DNA from: Methylobacterium sp. CB376
GTDB taxonomy: Bacteria > Pseudomonadota > Alphaproteobacteria > Rhizobiales > Beijerinckiaceae
DNA: 64,000 bases
Reading direction: 5' to 3'
NCBI RefSeq assembly: GCF_029714205.1
Contig: NZ_CP121648.1
Span: forward strand, 7,417,501 to 7,481,500
The translations under genes were made by a program, and so were the position numbers. Below are positions 61,701 through 64,000 of this stretch, piece after piece. The number at the start of each line of letters is the position of its first letter. Position 1 is the first letter of the stretch. Under the pieces are notes generated by a model. That model saw only the letters and a list, made by a program, of their open reading frames with translations. It was not told where the DNA came from and ran no database searches.

Positions 61701-63704
61701 GCGCCAGTTCGGGTAGCCGTCGGTGATGCCCGGCATGTTGGCCTGGCTCACCTCGCCGAGCACGTCCTCGTACTGCACGGCGGTCAGCACCGAGGGCGCG
61801 CGGGCGAGGTAGCGGGCGGCGGCGTCGAAGGGCGGCTGGTCGGGCGGCTCGGCGCCGGGCTGCAGGTTCTCGCCGTGCAGCGCCTCGGAGAGGCGGCGGC
61901 GCTCGGTCACCCGCTCGGCCCGCTCGCCCTCCGCCCGCTCGGCGTCGTAGAGCCCGAGCGACTGGCGCAGGTCCGTGTCGACGCCCCGCCACCAGCCCAC
62001 GAAGGTCGGCAGGTCGTGGGTGGTGATCGCGCAGAGCGCGTCGCGCGGATAGGCGCCCGGGCTCTTGAAGGAGCCGCCCTCCCCGCGCTCGAAGGCCAGG
62101 ATGCGGTAGCTCAGGATCCCGGCCTGCATCAGCGCGTCGGAGAAGCCCTCCGGCGCGGTGCCGAGATCCTCCGCGATGACGAGGCACTTCGCCCGGTGGC
62201 TCTCCAGCCGCAGCACCGCCAGCATCGGCCCGAACGGCATGGCCACGTAGGCGCCGTTCCTCGCCCCGCGGCCGAGCGGGATCAGGTAGAGCCGGGCGAG
62301 CTGGAAGGCGTGGTCGATCCGGATCGCCCCGGCATGGCGCATGTTGGCCTGGACGAGGGCCCGGAAGGCCGCGAGGCCGTCGCGCTCCAGCGCCAGGGGG
62401 TCGAAGGGCGGCAGGCCCCAATCCTGGCCGCTCGGGGCGAGGAGGTCGGGCGGGGCGCCGATCGACAGGCCGGCGGCGAAGCGCTCGGGATGCGACCACA
62501 CTTCCGAGCCGCCCCGGTCGGCGCCGACCGCGAGGTCGCGGTAGAGGCCGAGCCGCATGCCGGACGCCTGCGCGGCCGCGGCGGCCTCGGCGAGCTGCCG
62601 GTCGGCGAGGAATTGCAGCCAGGCGTAGAAGGCGATGCGCTCCGGGTTCTCCCGCACGAAGGCGCGCACCTCCGGGGTGCCGTTGCGCCGGTAGGGCTCC
62701 GGCCACTCGCCGAGCCAGTGGGCGCCCTGGCGGCGGAAATGCTCGGAGAGCGCGTCGAAGCTGGCGTGGGCCTCCAGGCTCTCGCCGCCCGCGGCGCGGA
62801 AGGCGAGGAAGTCGGTGTCCCGCCCGGCCCGGGCGCGGGACTCCTGCCAGAGCGCGTCGAGGACCGGCCCCAGCACCTCCCAGACGCCCGCGTGGTCGAC
62901 GAGGGCCGCGTCGCGCAGGCGCGCGATCTCCGGGCGCCTCTCCTCCAGGAGCGCGGCGGCCCGGCTGCCGGCAAAGCCCGGCACGGCGGCCGGGTCGATA
63001 TAGAGCGTCTCCAGGAAGAGCCGCGAGGAGGGCGAGTAGGGCGAGACCTTGTGGCGGTCGCTCGGGAACAGGGCGTGGACGGGGCTCAGGCCCAGGAAGG
63101 CGGCGCCGCGCGCGCCCGCGTCGCTCGCCGCCCGGGCGGCGTCCGCGTAGGTGCCGATGCCGAGATTGCCCGCCGAGCGCATGCCGTAGAGCTGCACGGC
63201 GAGGCCCCAGTCCCGGGCGCCCTCCTCGCCGAGCGCCCGCGGCCGCCAGCAGCGATGCGGCGCGGCGATCACGGTCGCCTCGGCACGCTGCTCGCCGAGG
63301 CCGACGGAGAGCCGGTGGTAGCCCGGCGTCAGGGGCGGCAGGTCGAAGCCCGAATCCGCGTCGCCCGCCGCCACGAGGGCGCGGCCGTCGCGGGCGCTCC
63401 CGCGCTCGTCGACGAGGCGCCAGGTGAGGCTGCCGCCGCCGCGCGCCCGCACCGGCACCCGGGAGGCCCGGCGCGCCTCGACGGGCAGGAGCGGCGGCAC
63501 GAGGCCGCGGCGCAGGGCCTCGACCCGTGCGAGGCTCGCGCGCGCCTCCTCCTCGGTCCCGCAGGGCAGGCCCATGGCGGCGAGCACGCCGCAGCGCACC
63601 TCCAGCGGCGTCTCGACCCGCTGGCCGAAGGCGTCCGTGTAGCTGGCGGCGACGCCCGCGAGATCGGCGAGCCGCGCGACCACATCCTCGGACACCGCCA
63701 TCAC
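58758..63704 (-). CDS. MalQ-TreY fusion: 4-alpha-glucanotransferase and maltooligosyltrehalose synthase
   Basis: This 1648-residue bifunctional protein has an N-terminal GH77 4-alpha-glucanotransferase (about 1-690: WGLAVQLYGMRSAGNLGIGTY, HAGAIRIDHAFQLARLYLIP, CLVIAEDLGTAPEG, ITTHDLPTFVGWW), which moves glucan chains, and a C-terminal GH13_26 TreY (about 712-1648: ATYRLQFHKDFTFDDAVGIVPYL, GIGISHVYASPIHKARPGSTHGYD, DIVPNHMGVG, IDGLRIDHIDGLADP, IVVEKILEPGERL, TATHDTKRGEDARARL), which converts the reducing end of glucan to a trehalosyl unit. The GTG at 63704 overlaps the treZ stop (GTGA); ATG at 63701 is the alternative. Confidence 0.93.
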   Translation of the reverse strand: MMAVSEDVVARLADLAGVAASYTDAFGQRVETPLEVRCGVLAAMGLPCGTEEEARASLARVEALRRGLVPPLLPVEARRASRVPVRARGGGSLTWRLVDERGSARDGRALVAAGDADSGFDLPPLTPGYHRLSVGLGEQRAEATVIAAPHRCWRPRALGEEGARDWGLAVQLYGMRSAGNLGIGTYADAARAASDAGARGAAFLGLSPVHALFPSDRHKVSPYSPSSRLFLETLYIDPAAVPGFAGSRAAALLEERRPEIARLRDAALVDHAGVWEVLGPVLDALWQESRARAGRDTDFLAFRAAGGESLEAHASFDALSEHFRRQGAHWLGEWPEPYRRNGTPEVRAFVRENPERIAFYAWLQFLADRQLAEAAAAAQASGMRLGLYRDLAVGADRGGSEVWSHPERFAAGLSIGAPPDLLAPSGQDWGLPPFDPLALERDGLAAFRALVQANMRHAGAIRIDHAFQLARLYLIPLGRGARNGAYVAMPFGPMLAVLRLESHRAKCLVIAEDLGTAPEGFSDALMQAGILSYRILAFERGEGGSFKSPGAYPRDALCAITTHDLPTFVGWWRGVDTDLRQSLGLYDAERAEGERAERVTERRRLSEALHGENLQPGAEPPDQPPFDAAARYLARAPSVLTAVQYEDVLGEVSQANMPGITDGYPNWRRKLDRDLDAIAAPGGPLAKLAASLASEDRGPRSGAARLASEPPRATYRLQFHKDFTFDDAVGIVPYLAGIGISHVYASPIHKARPGSTHGYDIVDHREINPELGGEEAFIRFSDALKAHGLKLLLDIVPNHMGVGGADNPWWLSVLEWGPLSPAAQAFDIDWERLGAHNKLVVPFLGTRYGEALEKGDLTLTFDPAEGGFSVWHYEHKFPISPLSYPIILDRALAALPEAGDEAAATVLSISERLRRMSEETEEARLAGFPAEADGLKQRLAEAVAHAPELRHAIDRAVTLVNGFKGHPDSFGALHRILEAQSYRLAHWRVAASDINYRRFFDVNSLAGLRVERPAVFEGAHAMLFRHIREGRIDGLRIDHIDGLADPAGYVRALQAAVGPGFYIVVEKILEPGERLRPWPVAGTTGYDVLNQIDGLFVDRAKQEAVRALYAEATGTDESYGLLLRQVKAEILETSFASELEVLTSDLKRVADADRRTRDFSVNALRQALTEIVARFPVYRSYMPQDLDEGDLEPEDVRLIEGAVRRAKRHSRLPDRSVHDFAQGVLLGRIDTDGPGRPSPEIVRRVRRRFQQLTGPVMAKSLEDTLFYRYVELLALNEVGGDPGEYGLAAEHFHALQAARARDWPNAQIATATHDTKRGEDARARLLALSAMPEAWRAEWARWREIAGPHLGEVEGEPAPDANDQWMLLQAILGAWPLELLEDVSDAGAVAAFRGRLGTYAEKALRESKRWSSWVNVDEAYEGAVARLLDALIAPDSAFLTALRPFAARLARIGMVTGLARTALKCTLPGLPDTYQGTEFWDFSFVDPDNRRPVDYAARARALAEGGSVEEMLAHWPDGRIKQAVLARLLADRAAAPGFYAQADYRPLAAEGPRAGQAFAFLRGEAAGGGELLVALPRHVESLLQDEAAGDLPRLAGAFAGSALPVPEGSRWRDLVTGEELREEGGRLPLDRLFRRLPVAVLRRVTASS

Positions 63705-64000
63705 GCCACCCCTCTCGCGAAGAACCCGGTCCAGGCCGGCAGGACGATCTCGCCGCCCTCGCGGCAGGTTGCAGCGGGCGAGACCCAGATCAAGCGCCCC
63801 TCCGGCGTCGGCAGGGCGAACTCCGCACCGAAATTGGCGACGAAGCGCAGCGTGCCGCCCGCGAAGCGCCAGGTGACGTCGACGACGTCCGGCCGCGGCA
63901 GCCGCGCCGTGCCGCCTTGCCAGCCCGACCGCGTCAGCGGCACGACCTCCCGCGCGCGCGTCGCCAGCAGCGCCCTGGTGTCGGCCAGCACCTCGCGGTG
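63701..64000 (-). CDS. treZ: Malto-oligosyltrehalose trehalohydrolase TreZ (C-terminal part)
   Basis: The last 99 codons of a gene that continues beyond the right edge are visible. They read HREVLADTRALLATRAREVVPL and then a beta-sandwich domain, VTWRFAGGTLRFVANFGAEFALPTPEGRLIWVS, ending FARGVA. This matches the C-terminal domain of TreZ, the GH13 enzyme that releases trehalose from maltooligosyltrehalose, and the partner TreY is the next gene with an overlap. A glycogen debranching enzyme (GlgX) is a less likely alternative. The catalytic domain is not in view. Confidence 0.8.
   Translation of the reverse strand, partial: HREVLADTRALLATRAREVVPLTRSGWQGGTARLPRPDVVDVTWRFAGGTLRFVANFGAEFALPTPEGRLIWVSPAATCREGGEIVLPAWTGFFARGVA

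Overview
The window is 64 kb of very GC-rich bacterial chromosome with tightly packed genes, many 4-base ATGA overlaps and strong third-position GC. Gene content points to an alphaproteobacterium of the Hyphomicrobiales, most like Methylobacterium or a relative. The clues are a DnaG that lacks most zinc-finger ligands, separate petA-petB-petC genes, a potassium-independent H+-pyrophosphatase, Hint-domain exoproteins, and a TreS-maltokinase/GlgE/MalQ-TreY cluster. The genus is inferred and cannot be proved from the sequence alone.

Layout from left to right. 1-2300 (minus): thiamin genes thiO-thiS-thiG behind a TPP riboswitch. 2327-3577 (minus): a GAF plus class III adenylyl cyclase. 4059-7173 (plus): two secreted-type proteins, one with a serralysin-like zinc protease domain, ending in Hint domains that are almost identical at DNA level; the pair is flanked by a second, diverged direct repeat. 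7569-11642 (minus): rpoD and dnaG. 11701-12555 (minus): a glutamine amidotransferase-like protein. 12818-14961 (plus): a class A penicillin-binding protein with a frame break near its C-terminus. 15250-19874 (plus): a TonB-dependent receptor followed by an overlapping histidine kinase/response regulator pair. 19937-21349 (minus): pyruvate kinase. 21530-24818: a tartrate/malate-type catabolic unit (MFS carrier, decarboxylating dehydrogenase) divergent from a GntR regulator, with mirrored operator-like repeats between them. 24819-26664: a gene-poor stretch and an AT-rich membrane acyltransferase, probably acquired. 26914-29163 (minus): GAF-PAS-GGDEF-EAL protein. 29493-34502 (minus): coaA and the histidine genes hisE, F, A, H, B with a DUF2628 membrane protein inside. 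34760-35635 (minus): mtnP. 35832-38813 (minus): cytochrome bc1 complex. 39080-40366 (minus): a second MFS carrier. 40638-42728 (plus): ribH-nusB-thiL. 42945-45092 (plus): hppA. 45387-49163 (minus): a molybdopterin oxidoreductase and an aminotransferase. 49417-64000 (minus): treZ (partial), malQ-treY fusion, glgE with an additional N-terminal amylase domain, treS-maltokinase fusion and glgB.

The last region is one functional unit. TreY-TreZ convert alpha-glucan ends to trehalose, TreS interconverts trehalose and maltose, its maltokinase domain makes maltose-1-phosphate, GlgE polymerises that to alpha-glucan, GlgB branches it, and MalQ reshuffles chains. It forms a closed glucan-trehalose cycle likely serving carbon storage and osmotic or desiccation tolerance.

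The most unusual observations are the Hint-domain gene pair with homogenised 3' halves and flanking repeats, and a family of modular palindromic repeats placed at gene 3' ends (copies near 26.7, 34.7 and 49.3 kb). No tRNA, rRNA, CRISPR array or intact insertion sequence was seen.
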